Source: Phycisphaerales bacterium
GTDB taxonomy: Bacteria > Planctomycetota > Phycisphaerae > Sedimentisphaerales > Anaerobacaceae
Direction of reading: 5' to 3'
Assembly (NCBI GenBank): GCA_003170415.1
Contig: PMZJ01000024.1
Coordinates: forward strand, 1-64,000
DNA: 64,000 bases
The translations under genes were made by a program, and so were the position numbers. Numbering within the stretch: position 1 is the first letter of the stretch; each line of letters opens with the position of its first letter. The notes under the pieces were generated by a model. It did no database searches. It was not told where the DNA came from and saw only the letters and a program-made list of their open reading frames with translations. Shown here one piece after another: positions 7,436-14,723 of the stretch.

Positions 7436-8731
7436 TTATACTCCTGCCCCAACGAGCGCTTCCTCATAGATTTTTGCGCATCTTGCGGCGGAATCTATCC
7501 ATCGTAGTTTTCTTACTTCGCAGTTGCCGTGGCTTCTCAGCGTAACACCGAGAGGCGGATACTTCAAAACGGCTACTATTTTATTCGCGATTTCATCAAC
7601 GTCCCAGAAATCGACTTTCAACGCGTGCGTGATGACCTCTGAGACGCCGCTTTGCTTGCTGATAATGATGGGGACATCGTTGTCTAACGCCTCTAACGGC
7701 GCGATGCCGAACGGCTCCGACACCGAGGGCATAACATAGAGGTCCGCCATCTTAAAGATTTTATTGACGTCCTCGCCGCGGAGAAAGCCCGTGAACAGGA
7801 CCTTGCTTCCGATGCCGAGTTCGGCGGCCATTTCAACCGCGCGATGCATCAGATCTCCGGAGCCGGCCATAACAAACCTGACGTTGTCAACTTTTTCGAG
7901 GACTTTTTTGGCGGCCCTGAGGAAGTAATCCGGGCCTTTCTGCATTGTGATTCGTCCGAGGAACAGGACGATTTTTTCGTCTTTCTTGATGGTGGTATCT
8001 CCGACGAGCAGGTTGGAGCTGCCGTTTCTTTCGACGCCGTTATAAACGACCTCGACCTTGTCGCCGCTGATTCCGTACCGGCTGATAACGATGCTGCGGG
8101 TCAGGTAGCTTACCGCTATGACCCTGTCGGCGGCGTGCATACCCATCCGTTCGATGTCATAAATCATCTGGTTGACGTGCTCGCCGCTGCGGTCAAACTC
8201 CGTCGAGTGAACGTGAACAACTAACGGCTTGCCTGTCGCCCTTGCCACTGCCACCCCCGCCGGATAAGTCATCCAGTCGTGAGCGTGGATAACGTCAAAC
8301 TGCTCACTGGCCGCCAGTCGAACAGCGAGTTCCGCGTAGCGTTGCACCTCGCCGTACATATCGCCGCTATAATCAAGCGTCCCCGCAAACTTGCCTGCCC
8401 TGCCATGCGAGGCCTGCATCTGCGAAATGGATTCCTCTATTTTTTTCTGGTAGCTGTTGGCGGTCAAATACGGCTGCAACGGGGAGGTTATCGTCCGGAA
8501 AATCACATTTTTCAATTGTTGAATTTTAATGGGCGTATGAATCGGCTGCTGCATCGAGGGACTTACGAGTTTAACATGCGTGGCATATTTACTTTGAACC
8601 ACGGTAGGCAAAACGAACGTAATTTGCACGCCCATCTGGTCGAGCGCCTTGGTCAGTCCATAACACGCCGTTCCCAGTCCTCCACTGATAAACGGCGGAA
8701 ACTCCCAACCAAGCATAAAAACTTTCATCAT
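7436..8731 (-). CDS. Glycogen synthase-like GT4/GT5 glycosyltransferase
   Basis: A 431-residue GT-B fold glycosyltransferase. The N-terminal half opens with a starch-synthase-like stretch (KVFMLGWEFPPFISGGLG), containing the substrate loop GGLGT and the HAHDWMTYP motif. The C-terminal half is GT4-like, with FLGRITMQKGPDYFL and the retaining-enzyme E-x7-E motif EPFGIAPLEAL. With the adjacent GH57 hydrolase it forms a two-gene alpha-glucan module, probably intracellular glycogen-type polymer synthesis or remodelling. The start is ATG 8731 or the adjacent ATG 8728; GAGGAA lies just upstream. Confidence 0.88.
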   Translation of the reverse strand: MMKVFMLGWEFPPFISGGLGTACYGLTKALDQMGVQITFVLPTVVQSKYATHVKLVSPSMQQPIHTPIKIQQLKNVIFRTITSPLQPYLTANSYQKKIEESISQMQASHGRAGKFAGTLDYSGDMYGEVQRYAELAVRLAASEQFDVIHAHDWMTYPAGVAVARATGKPLVVHVHSTEFDRSGEHVNQMIYDIERMGMHAADRVIAVSYLTRSIVISRYGISGDKVEVVYNGVERNGSSNLLVGDTTIKKDEKIVLFLGRITMQKGPDYFLRAAKKVLEKVDNVRFVMAGSGDLMHRAVEMAAELGIGSKVLFTGFLRGEDVNKIFKMADLYVMPSVSEPFGIAPLEALDNDVPIIISKQSGVSEVITHALKVDFWDVDEIANKIVAVLKYPPLGVTLRSHGNCEVRKLRWIDSAARCAKIYEEALVGAGV

Positions 8732-8768
8732 GTTCCTCGTTGCTTAACAGTCGTACCCACCAAACGAA

Positions 8769-8797
8769 CAATGAGTTACAATCAGCCGACCTGTCAA
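8769..8797 (-). promoter_or_regulatory. Candidate sigma-70 promoter of the GT/GH57 operon
   Basis: On the minus strand a perfect -35 hexamer TTGACA (8797-8792) is followed after 17 bp by TCATTG (8774-8769). The -10 match is weak. Distance to the gene start is about 40 bp. Confidence 0.4.
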
Positions 8798-8821
8798 CAT
8801 CGGAAATGCAAACTCAAAGCG

Positions 8822-8848
8822 GTAAAACAAAACCACCAATTGTTTTAC
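8822..8848. promoter_or_regulatory. 9-bp inverted repeat, candidate operator
   Basis: GTAAAACAA and TTGTTTTAC form a perfect 9-bp inverted repeat with a 9-nt gap, about 25 bp upstream of the candidate TTGACA box of the GT/GH57 operon. The symmetry and location fit a dimeric regulator site. No regulator is assigned. Confidence 0.4.
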
Positions 8849-9181
8849 AAGTTCGCTATCGACAGGAAGTTAGACCATCTTTATCGCGTTCCTCACCAAA
8901 AATAACACGTCCAAATATCACTTACCTTGTGTAATAATCGGGATTTTCACGCCTGGCAGTTGAACAATTCTTGGTTAATGTGGCAATTTGAGTAAAATAA
9001 CGTGGTATTTTACCGGTCGCATTATGGGTGGATATGACCTATAGACGTTGAGTAAATTTTTTCAACAATTTGTGATATTTCCTGATATGAAGCCCGCTTT
9101 GGTGTGTGAACGACTGATAACTTGGCACACAACGATAGTATCGCAACGGCAAACCGGGCGATTTGAGAACTGCGAGGACAG

Positions 9182-9216
9182 AAAAAAGGCCGATTCGTCC
9201 GGGGACGAACCGGCCT
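9182..9216 (-). terminator. Rho-independent terminator of the histone-fold gene
   Basis: On the minus strand GGCCGGTTCGTCC pairs with GGACGAATCGGCC with almost no loop, followed by six T. It lies about 65 bases beyond the stop at 9280. Confidence 0.85.
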
Positions 9217-9279
9217 GATTCACCTCATACCCTTTTTGGCGTAACCTGATGAAAACAAAGGGCTTATGTGACGGACCGG

Positions 9280-9465
9280 TTATAGGTCCTGCGGCTTAAT
9301 AGTGCTGCGGCGGTTTGCTTTTGTCCTTTCAGCAGCGTGGTCGAGCATGCAATAGACCTTATCGCTGATGGCGCCGATTGCCTCGGACGAGGTCATCATT
9401 TTCTTGCTCTTTATGTAAGCTCTTACTTTGCTTGCCACAACTAAAACTTCTTTTTGCTTTGCCAT
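9280..9465 (-). CDS. Small histone-fold-like DNA-binding protein candidate
   Basis: A 61-residue basic protein starting MAKQKEVLVV. The predicted layout is a first helix (residues 5-21), a long second helix (26-51) and a short third helix after a loop. The loop and third helix read RRSTIKPQDL. This matches the histone-fold signature in which an Arg/Lys-Thr-Ile/Val strand precedes helix 3 (as in KTVKAEDI of archaeal histones). One histone fold per chain would need dimerisation. Bacterial single-fold histones are known in several phyla. Function is inferred to be nucleoid binding. The start at 9465 is preferred over longer frames because GGAGG lies upstream and the fold begins there. It is monocistronic, with its own strong terminator. 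Confidence 0.6.
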   Translation of the reverse strand: MAKQKEVLVVASKVRAYIKSKKMMTSSEAIGAISDKVYCMLDHAAERTKANRRSTIKPQDL

Positions 9466-9750
9466 GTTCCAAAAACCTCCATAAATTAAGAACCAAAAAT
9501 CCAAATTAGCCGACCCACACCATTGAGTCAGCAAACGAATTAAACGTCTTATATGAGGCAAAGGCGGGCCGTTTGCAACAAAAAAATGCGTATAAATGCA
9601 AATTTTTAATATGGTGTCAAATGGGTTATTTTGAACAATCGGCTTAAGTTTTTGATAAACAGGGCCTGATGTTTTGACGAATAACTTAACGATGAGATTT
9701 TAGCAGGTGTATTTTCGGACACAGAGGGTCTTATAATAGGGAGATGTAAA

Positions 9751-10149
9751 ATGAATAAGCGAATTCGCAAGACACACAAACCGCATTCGACACATATCGG
9801 CAATCCGGGTTCGGCACGAACTTCGACTGAGTTTGGCCGAAAGTCCTCCATCGGAACGAGAGGTCGAGGCCGGGGGGCACAGGAGCTAGTAGTGGTCGCA
9901 ACGGCCAGCACTATGGACGAGGCAAAGGACAGTGAGACGCTGCTGAAGAACAACGAGATTCCGGCCATGGTCAAGCAGAGGCCGAACGAGTTCGGCGAGG
10001 GTTTTCACTTCGCGGTGTATGTGCCGGAAGATATGGCCGACGAGGCACACGTGATAATCGAATCGCAGGACGCGTATGACGACTTTTACGACCTCGGACT
10101 GAACGATGAGAGCGAGGACGATTTAGAGGGTGAGATTTTCGAGGATTAG
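9751..10149 (+). CDS. DUF2007-like putative signal-transducing protein
   Basis: A 132-residue protein. The first 45 residues are basic and disordered (MNKRIRKTHKPHSTHIG... and a GRGRGR patch). A compact alpha/beta domain of the DUF2007 type follows (ELVVVATASTMDEAKDSETL, then VPEDMADEAHVII). The C-terminus is very acidic (DESEDDLEGEIFED). DUF2007 proteins are small, ferredoxin-like folds of unknown function. The start has GGGAG 8 bases upstream. The basic N-terminus and acidic tail are additions to the usual core. Confidence 0.7.
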   Translation: MNKRIRKTHKPHSTHIGNPGSARTSTEFGRKSSIGTRGRGRGAQELVVVATASTMDEAKDSETLLKNNEIPAMVKQRPNEFGEGFHFAVYVPEDMADEAHVIIESQDAYDDFYDLGLNDESEDDLEGEIFED

Positions 10150-10175
10150 TCCGCCACCGAAGTTTAAATATTTTT

Positions 10176-10205
10176 TAGCCACAGAGAGTACAGAGCACAC
10201 AGAGA
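10176..10205. repeat. CCACAGAG-type dispersed intergenic repeat
   Basis: The spacer between the two small genes contains TTTAGCCACAGAG followed by ACAGAGCACACAGAG. It is made of short repeated units typical of dispersed intergenic repeats. TTTAGCCAC also starts the repeats at 1931 and 12434. Confidence 0.45.
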
Positions 10206-10240
10206 TAAAATGTAAAAGCGAAAAACGCAAGAGGGATACA

Positions 10241-10609
10241 ATGGAAACGAATGAACAATGCAATGAGCAACAGCCCGTGGAAAGCAAAGTGGAAGAGGAA
10301 CGCAGAGCCAGCGATGACCGCAGAGCCGGCGTGGTGGACAGGCGTCTGGGACTTGACCGCCGGCGCGGGCCGGGTAAGCGCAGGAGTGATGACCGCAGGA
10401 GCGCTGAAGAAGGACAGATGTCCGATGAGCAGTTCGAGTTCCTGATGGCCATCAATGAATACAAAAAGGCAAACGCCCGCCCATTCCCCACGTGGACAGA
10501 AGTTTTAGAAGTTATAAAAGCCCTGGGGTACAGGAAAACCGCTGAGCCGGGGAAGCTGGCGGAATGTGAAAGAAACGCCGAAGGCAGCCAGGAGAAAACA
10601 GAGGACTGA
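10241..10609 (+). CDS. Small charged hypothetical protein with RR-D repeats
   Basis: A 122-residue protein of unknown function. The first half is highly charged, with repeated DRR units (RRASDDRRAGVVDRR, then LDRRRG and DDRRS), and probably disordered or nucleic-acid binding. The second half looks folded (MSDEQFEFLMAINEYKKANA, then PFPTWTEVLEVIKALGYRK), a short helical domain with the feel of an HTH but no certain match. The start at 10241 is chosen because AAGAGGG lies upstream and the longer frame runs through repeat DNA. A terminator follows at 10638. Confidence 0.6.
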   Translation: METNEQCNEQQPVESKVEEERRASDDRRAGVVDRRLGLDRRRGPGKRRSDDRRSAEEGQMSDEQFEFLMAINEYKKANARPFPTWTEVLEVIKALGYRKTAEPGKLAECERNAEGSQEKTED

Positions 10610-10637
10610 AAAACAGCGTGTAGCGAATAGTTATTGA

Positions 10638-10665
10638 AAGCCCTGTTGAAAGACGGGGCTTTTTT
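10638..10665 (+). terminator. Rho-independent terminator
   Basis: AAGCCC and GGGCTT form the stem, followed by TTTTT. It lies about 29 bases after the stop of the 10241-10609 gene. Confidence 0.75.
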
Positions 10666-10689
10666 GTTTCAACAGGCAGGAAGAAAAAC

Positions 10690-10734
10690 CTTGCCTGAGG
10701 GGGTTTTGACGGTAAACTCTGCGGGATTTATTGA
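10690..10734 (+). promoter_or_regulatory. Leader/promoter of first nucleotide-sugar dehydrogenase
   Basis: CTTGCCTGAGGGGG (10690-10703) is followed by TTGACG (-35, 10706-10711), a 17-bp spacer and TATTGA (-10, 10729-10734). The same block, CTTGCCT-AGGGGG plus a TTGCGT/TGATAC promoter with a 17-bp spacer, precedes the paralog at 14645-14692. The duplication therefore included the promoter. Confidence 0.5.
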
Positions 10735-10776
10735 CGTTAAATAATATGTAAACACTGGGTAAGAAAGGAACAGAGC

Positions 10777-12426
10777 GTGCCGGAATATTCGGTTAGTCCA
10801 GATGGCAAACAATACCCCCTGCCGGGCGAGGTCGATTACGCGCAGGAATTCAAGCGTTTGGAAAAGCTGGCGGAGGCGGCACACAAGCAAGGCAAAGAGG
10901 TAGTCGTGGTGATGGGGGTAGGGTTCGTTGGCGCGGTGATGGCGGCGATTATAGCCGACACGAACGACAAGAAGACGGGTAAGCCCAGTAAGTTTGTCAT
11001 CGGATGCGATTTGCCCAGTGATAGAAGCTACTGGAAGATAATGATGCTCAACGAGGGGCAATCGCCGGTGAAGGCGGAGGACCCGGAAGTTGCTCCGATG
11101 ATAAAACGGTGCGTATTAGAGAAAAAGACGCTGACGGCCACATATAATAATGATTGCCTCAAGCTGGCAGACTGCGTGGTGGTTGACGTGCAATGCGATT
11201 ATACCAAGCAGCACCTAGGGAATATGCGGACGGGCAACGTGGAGATGGCGGCCCTTGAAGCGGTGATAAAGACAATCGGAACCAAGGTCGGGGAAAAGTG
11301 CCTGACGCTGATAGAGACGACGGTTGCGCCGGGGACAACGGAGTATATCGGCTGGCCGATAATGAAGCGGGCATTCGCGGCAAGAGGGTTAAAGAGTGAG
11401 CCATTGCTGGCGCACAGTTATGAGCGGGTGATGCCGGGCAAAAATTATGTTTCGTCGATTCGAGATATATGGCGGGTTTGCTCCGGCTGTAACGATGAGG
11501 CGAAACAGCGTGTGGAGAAGTTCCTGCGCGAGGTGCTGAACACGGAGCAATTCCCGCTGACGGTTATGGACAGGCCCATTGAATCGGAGACAAGCAAGAT
11601 TATTGAGAATTCGTTTCGGGCGACGACGTTGGCGTTTCTGGATGAGTGGAGTTTGTTCGCGGAACGCAACGGGGTTGATTTGATTAAGGTCATCAAGGCC
11701 ATCAAGATGAGGCCTACGCATAATAATATGATATTCCCCGGGCCGGGCGTTGGCGGATATTGTCTGCCAAAAGACGGCGGGCTGGGGTTCTGGGCGTATA
11801 AGCATATCCTCGGCTATGAGGATGATATTTTCAAGATGACGACGATGGCGATTGATATTAATGATACGCGGTCGCTGCACGTCGCGGAGCTGACGCGCAA
11901 TGCGCTTCGCAATATGGGCAAAATGGTGGCTAATGCCAAGGTTCTTCTTTGCGGGGCGAGCTACCGTCAGGACGTTGGCGACACGCGATACTCCGGCTCG
12001 GAAATCGTCGTGCGGAAACTGACGGAGATGGGTGCCGAGATGTCCGTCCATGACCCCTACGTTGAACACTGGCTTGAATTGGAGCAGCAGGATACATTCC
12101 CCTCGCCGGGCCAATCGTGGGCGAGATTCTTCCATAACCAGGAAGATTTGGTAAATATACGGGTACAGCAGGATTTGCCGAGGGCGGTTAAGGGAGTCGA
12201 GGCGGTTATTTTAGCTGTTCCGCATAAACAGTACCTGAACATTGAGCCAAAACAGATAGTGGAGTGGGCGGGCAAGCCGATTGCGATAGTTGACTGCTTC
12301 GGGATTTTGGACGATGACAGAATTCAGCAGTATTTCGAATTAGGGTGTGAAGTCAAAGGCCTCGGTCGAGGCCATATCCAGCGGATTAAAGAAGACATCC
12401 GCAAATCAAAGCCACAGAGTAAGTAA
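10777..12426 (+). CDS. Nucleotide-sugar dehydrogenase (UDP-glucose/GDP-mannose DH family), copy 1
   Basis: A 549-residue NAD-dependent dehydrogenase that would oxidise the C6 hydroxyl of a nucleotide sugar to a uronic acid for envelope polysaccharide or glycan synthesis. The N-terminal Rossmann motif is MGVGFVGAVMAA. The middle holds ETTVAPGTTE. The catalytic cysteine is in GGYCLPKDGG. The C-terminal domain has CGASYRQDVGDTRYSGSE. It is about 100 residues longer than typical UDP-glucose dehydrogenases, with extra length in the N-terminal and C-terminal parts. The start is GTG with AAAGGA upstream. The substrate (UDP-GlcNAc/ManNAc versus UDP-Glc or GDP-Man) cannot be fixed from sequence alone. 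It is followed by repeats and a cassette-like insertion, then its paralog at 14724. Confidence 0.9.
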   Translation: MPEYSVSPDGKQYPLPGEVDYAQEFKRLEKLAEAAHKQGKEVVVVMGVGFVGAVMAAIIADTNDKKTGKPSKFVIGCDLPSDRSYWKIMMLNEGQSPVKAEDPEVAPMIKRCVLEKKTLTATYNNDCLKLADCVVVDVQCDYTKQHLGNMRTGNVEMAALEAVIKTIGTKVGEKCLTLIETTVAPGTTEYIGWPIMKRAFAARGLKSEPLLAHSYERVMPGKNYVSSIRDIWRVCSGCNDEAKQRVEKFLREVLNTEQFPLTVMDRPIESETSKIIENSFRATTLAFLDEWSLFAERNGVDLIKVIKAIKMRPTHNNMIFPGPGVGGYCLPKDGGLGFWAYKHILGYEDDIFKMTTMAIDINDTRSLHVAELTRNALRNMGKMVANAKVLLCGASYRQDVGDTRYSGSEIVVRKLTEMGAEMSVHDPYVEHWLELEQQDTFPSPGQSWARFFHNQEDLVNIRVQQDLPRAVKGVEAVILAVPHKQYLNIEPKQIVEWAGKPIAIVDCFGILDDDRIQQYFELGCEVKGLGRGHIQRIKEDIRKSKPQSK

Positions 12427-12587
12427 CTTTTTTATTTAGCCACTCCCGTAAGGGAGTGGTAAAAGTTAAAAAACGACTCCCCTGCTTCCCGGCCTTCGTA
12501 GCCCGCTTCGCAGGGCGAAGATTGGCTGACCCCCTATTTCCCCGGTATGGTGTCCCCAGATTTACCCCTTGTTATGCCAAGTATACT
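12427..12587. other. Repeat-rich spacer ending in an attC-like core
   Basis: This short region stacks palindromes and a GGTATGGTGTCCCCAG motif (12544-12559) of the kind often seen near REP-type elements. On the minus strand GGCATAAC (12579-12572), an R''-like core, starts 8 nt after the stop of the 12588 gene. This repeats the pattern behind the two cassette ORFs near 5 kb. Confidence 0.4.
12440..12459. repeat. CCACTCCC/GGGAGTGG hairpin
   Basis: A perfect 8-bp stem with a GTAA loop, 14 bases after the first dehydrogenase stop. It could act as its terminator, although no T-run follows. The adjacent 12480-12520 has a second imperfect hairpin (CTTCG..CCC with GGGCGAAG). Confidence 0.55.
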
Positions 12588-13487
12588 TTAGTGCGGTGGC
12601 TTCAGTTTTGGGGGTGGATATTCATTTGCCGCCCTTTCTTTGAACCAGCGAACGAATTCTGAAAAACTATCTCGGTCTATGACCGCGTCTAATTGAAATA
12701 CATGTAGATAGGCATGTCGGGCAAAGTAGATGCCCGCCTTTGTAACAGAAGGCTTTGGTTTTAAGTCTCCCACACGTGCAATTTCATGTAAAACTACGTA
12801 GCCCATAAGCTGGTGAAAGAATGTTGTTTTGAAATCGAGCTTCTTTGTTGTTTTTATATCAATGAGCAAGTCGTCTATTACTAAATCAGCGTCTGCGCCT
12901 CCGACCAAACGGGATGCTTCGCCAAAGGTAGGATTGAGCAAGCACAAATGTTTAGCTTTAAATAGCTTGGGTTCGACTATCAAAATAAGATTGCGCAAGT
13001 CTTCAACGTCTTCGTCCTGTACATCTCCCATATTCTTATCTATGAAACCAGCTCTCCAGATAGGGTCCAATTGTGCAAGGCAGAGAGCACTTTCGAAGAG
13101 ATCGTCAGTTATTTGTCCTGAATGCAGAAAAGCGGAATAGTTTACCTTTGCCCGTTCAATAATCCGTTTCGCTTTCTTCGTAAGATTGGTTTCGGTATAG
13201 GAAACGACAGTCCCTGTGTCGATTTCCATGGTGGCATCAACGAGAAGAGGTGAGGACGGATTGGTAAGGCAGTGCTCAGCTACCCATTGTCTTTCTATTG
13301 CGTCAGGGTTGAGGCGTTTGACATAAAAGCGTAGCAAATAGTCGAATGCCGTGCCAACCAGGGTGTAGCGGTTCGAGAGAGGCGGTGCAAGAATATCCTT
13401 ATCAGTGGCAAGAGGTGGCTTATTAAACTGCTGGCGGAAACGATCTCTTACGTCCTGATTGTTTGAAAGGAATGATGTTAAGCTCAT
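12588..13487 (-). CDS. Cassette-type PD-(D/E)XK nuclease-like protein
   Basis: A 299-residue protein with no close family recognised by eye. Around residue 210 it has the PD-(D/E)XK nuclease pattern: GGADADLVIDD, then LLIDIKTTK (acidic residue, then D-x-K), then QLMGYVVLHEI downstream. The Q..GY helix resembles lambda-exonuclease and Cas4-like relatives. The N-terminal half (about residues 1-150) is helical and unassigned. Start 13487 is chosen for GGAGG 8 bases upstream; the longer frame begins inside the cassette junction. An attC-like core follows its stop, and the junction element precedes it. A DNA-targeting, possibly defence, role is inferred. No partner gene is adjacent. Confidence 0.6.
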   Translation of the reverse strand: MSLTSFLSNNQDVRDRFRQQFNKPPLATDKDILAPPLSNRYTLVGTAFDYLLRFYVKRLNPDAIERQWVAEHCLTNPSSPLLVDATMEIDTGTVVSYTETNLTKKAKRIIERAKVNYSAFLHSGQITDDLFESALCLAQLDPIWRAGFIDKNMGDVQDEDVEDLRNLILIVEPKLFKAKHLCLLNPTFGEASRLVGGADADLVIDDLLIDIKTTKKLDFKTTFFHQLMGYVVLHEIARVGDLKPKPSVTKAGIYFARHAYLHVFQLDAVIDRDSFSEFVRWFKERAANEYPPPKLKPPH

Positions 13488-13522
13488 GGAAATTTCCTCC
13501 ATTACTGTGGATATATTCTGCT

Positions 13523-13556
13523 GGCCTAACATTGTTTATATTGGTCCGCATAACAC
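13523..13556 (-). other. Cassette junction element, copy 3
   Basis: On the minus strand this reads GTTATGCGG, then CCAATATAAACA, then GTTAGGC: two GTT cores in the same direction about 23 bp apart with a conserved middle. It is the same arrangement as at 4859-4893 and 5764-5795. Each copy lies just upstream of a minus-strand ORF start. GTTAGGC fits the integron core consensus GTTRRRY. Confidence 0.55.
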
Positions 13557-13735
13557 TCCAAATACCGTTGCGTCATCTATATAAGTTTGGTTTCTGATTC
13601 TACCGACATTCGCGGTTAGTTTTCAACAAGATTCATCCGCCGGAGACGGCGAAATGTTAATTTGGGTAATTCAATCAAACACTCACTTGTGAAAGCCCAA
13701 AAAAATCTGGGAATTTTTGAAAAATTTTTTACTCC

Positions 13736-13794
13736 TTTCAGCATAAGGACTTACCAACTTTGACCAGAAAAATAATGTTTTGTAAGTGCTGAAA
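13736..13794. repeat. Split inverted repeat
   Basis: TTTCAGCA (13736-13743) plus CTTAC (13750-13754) pair with GTAAG plus TGCTGAAA (13782-13794). This gives 13 pairs with one 6-nt bulge and a 27-nt loop. The symmetry suggests a structured RNA or a small palindromic element. Confidence 0.55.
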
Positions 13795-13825
13795 ATACCC
13801 AAAATTTCACCTTATATATAGAGGG

Positions 13826-13846
13826 CGCGAAGCGGGACGCTTCGCG
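13826..13846. repeat. Perfect GC-rich hairpin
   Basis: CGCGAAGCG and CGCTTCGCG form a perfect 9-bp stem with a GGA loop. No T-run follows, so it is more likely a repeat or RNA structure than a terminator. Confidence 0.6.
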
Positions 13847-14011
13847 TGAAAGTAGATATTGGAGCAGTTGAACAGGTGGCAAGAAGTAGCGGAGACCCGC
13901 AAGCATTTCGGGATAGATTCCCACGTTTCAGGTCTTGAGGCCAAGACAGGTAAATTGAAAAAACTAAAAAATTAGTGTCTTTGCGCCTTAGTGGTGGATA
14001 GGGAGAGGATT

Positions 14012-14617
14012 ATGAAGCTCAATTTAACAATTGAGGTGCCGGAATGGTTGGACAAGGTTTTCGCGTGGCCGGTTGTGATGTATCGAAAATGGAAATGCGG
14101 GGAGGCATATCGCAGGATAGGGCTGACGGACGGGAAATTCGCGATTGTGGATGAGGCGGATTATTATCGACTCGGCAACTTCGGATGGTGCGCGAAAACG
14201 TGTTTCGGGAAGACATACGCGATACGGTTCGTCGATACGCCTAAAAGAGGGGCCGTGATGGTTTCAATGCACAGGGAAATAATGAACGCGCCGGCAGGAC
14301 TCCTGATTGACCACAGGAACAGGGACACGCTGGATAATCGAAGGAATAATTTGCGATTAGCGACATATTCGCAAAACGGCTGTAACAGCAAAATAGACAA
14401 GACAAAAACGACGTCGAAATTTAGAGGGGTTCGATTTATAAAGAAAACCGGGAAATGGGCCGCGAATATAAGGATAAACGGGAAGAAGACGTGGCTGGGG
14501 AGTTTCAAAACCGAAATCGACGCCGCGAAGGCATACGATGCCGCCGCCAGGGAATATCATGGTGAATTCGCAAGGTTAAACTTTCCGGAGGAAAATCGAC
14601 TATCCGCTATACGCTAA
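14012..14617 (+). CDS. HNH endonuclease with AP2 DNA-binding domain
   Basis: A 201-residue free-standing homing-type endonuclease. An N-terminal region of about 75 residues (including a NUMOD-like RIGLTDGKFAIVDEADYYRL stretch) is followed by an HNH_3 motif (MHREIM, LIDHRNRDTLDNRRNNLR) at about residues 85-120. An AP2 domain follows (SKFRGVRF, GKWAANIRI, KTWLGSFKTEIDAAKAYD) at about residues 132-185. HNH-AP2 proteins are typical mobile nucleases of phages and selfish genes. Start 14012 is chosen over GTG 13991 because of GGGAGAGG just upstream. It sits between two paralogous dehydrogenase genes, which suggests invasion of or spread with that duplication. Confidence 0.88.
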   Translation: MKLNLTIEVPEWLDKVFAWPVVMYRKWKCGEAYRRIGLTDGKFAIVDEADYYRLGNFGWCAKTCFGKTYAIRFVDTPKRGAVMVSMHREIMNAPAGLLIDHRNRDTLDNRRNNLRLATYSQNGCNSKIDKTKTTSKFRGVRFIKKTGKWAANIRINGKKTWLGSFKTEIDAAKAYDAAAREYHGEFARLNFPEENRLSAIR

Positions 14618-14644
14618 ACGCCATACGCTGTATCTAAGTAAAAG

Positions 14645-14692
14645 CTTGCCTTAGGGGGCTATTTTGCGTAAAATTCAGGGTAAGTTTGATAC
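14645..14692 (+). promoter_or_regulatory. Leader/promoter of second nucleotide-sugar dehydrogenase
   Basis: CTTGCCTTAGGGGG (14645-14658), TTGCGT (14664-14669), 17-bp spacer and TGATAC (14687-14692). It matches the block ahead of the first copy at 10690-10734. Confidence 0.5.
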
Positions 14693-14723
14693 GCACTACA
14701 ACCTTATAGGAAAGGAGTTATAA

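Larger units (their letters stand above)
8732..9181. other. Intergenic region upstream of the GT/GH57 pair
   Basis: About 450 bases without a credible gene. It carries a candidate minus-strand promoter (8769-8797) and a 9-bp inverted repeat (8822-8848). The rest, about 8850-9180, is AT-rich sequence in which I see no RNA gene or ORF. Confidence 0.5.
13557..14011. other. Structured noncoding region
   Basis: No credible gene in about 450 bases. It contains a split inverted repeat (13736-13794) and a perfect hairpin at 13826-13846 (CGCGAAGCG, loop GGA, CGCTTCGCG). Otherwise it is AT-rich. It could hold the 5' leader of the HNH gene or a remnant mobile element; neither can be shown. Confidence 0.4.

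Noticed and set aside
5764-13556. A single continuous integron array from 5 to 13.5 kb
   Set aside because: Between the cassette-like units lie ordinary operons (GH57, glycosyltransferase, histone-like, dehydrogenase) without attC-like sites, so the units are separate insertions.
4250-14617. An integron integrase or transposase gene near the cassette-like units
   Set aside because: None of the frames here shows tyrosine-recombinase or DDE motifs; the only nuclease-type genes are PD-(D/E)XK-like and HNH-AP2.
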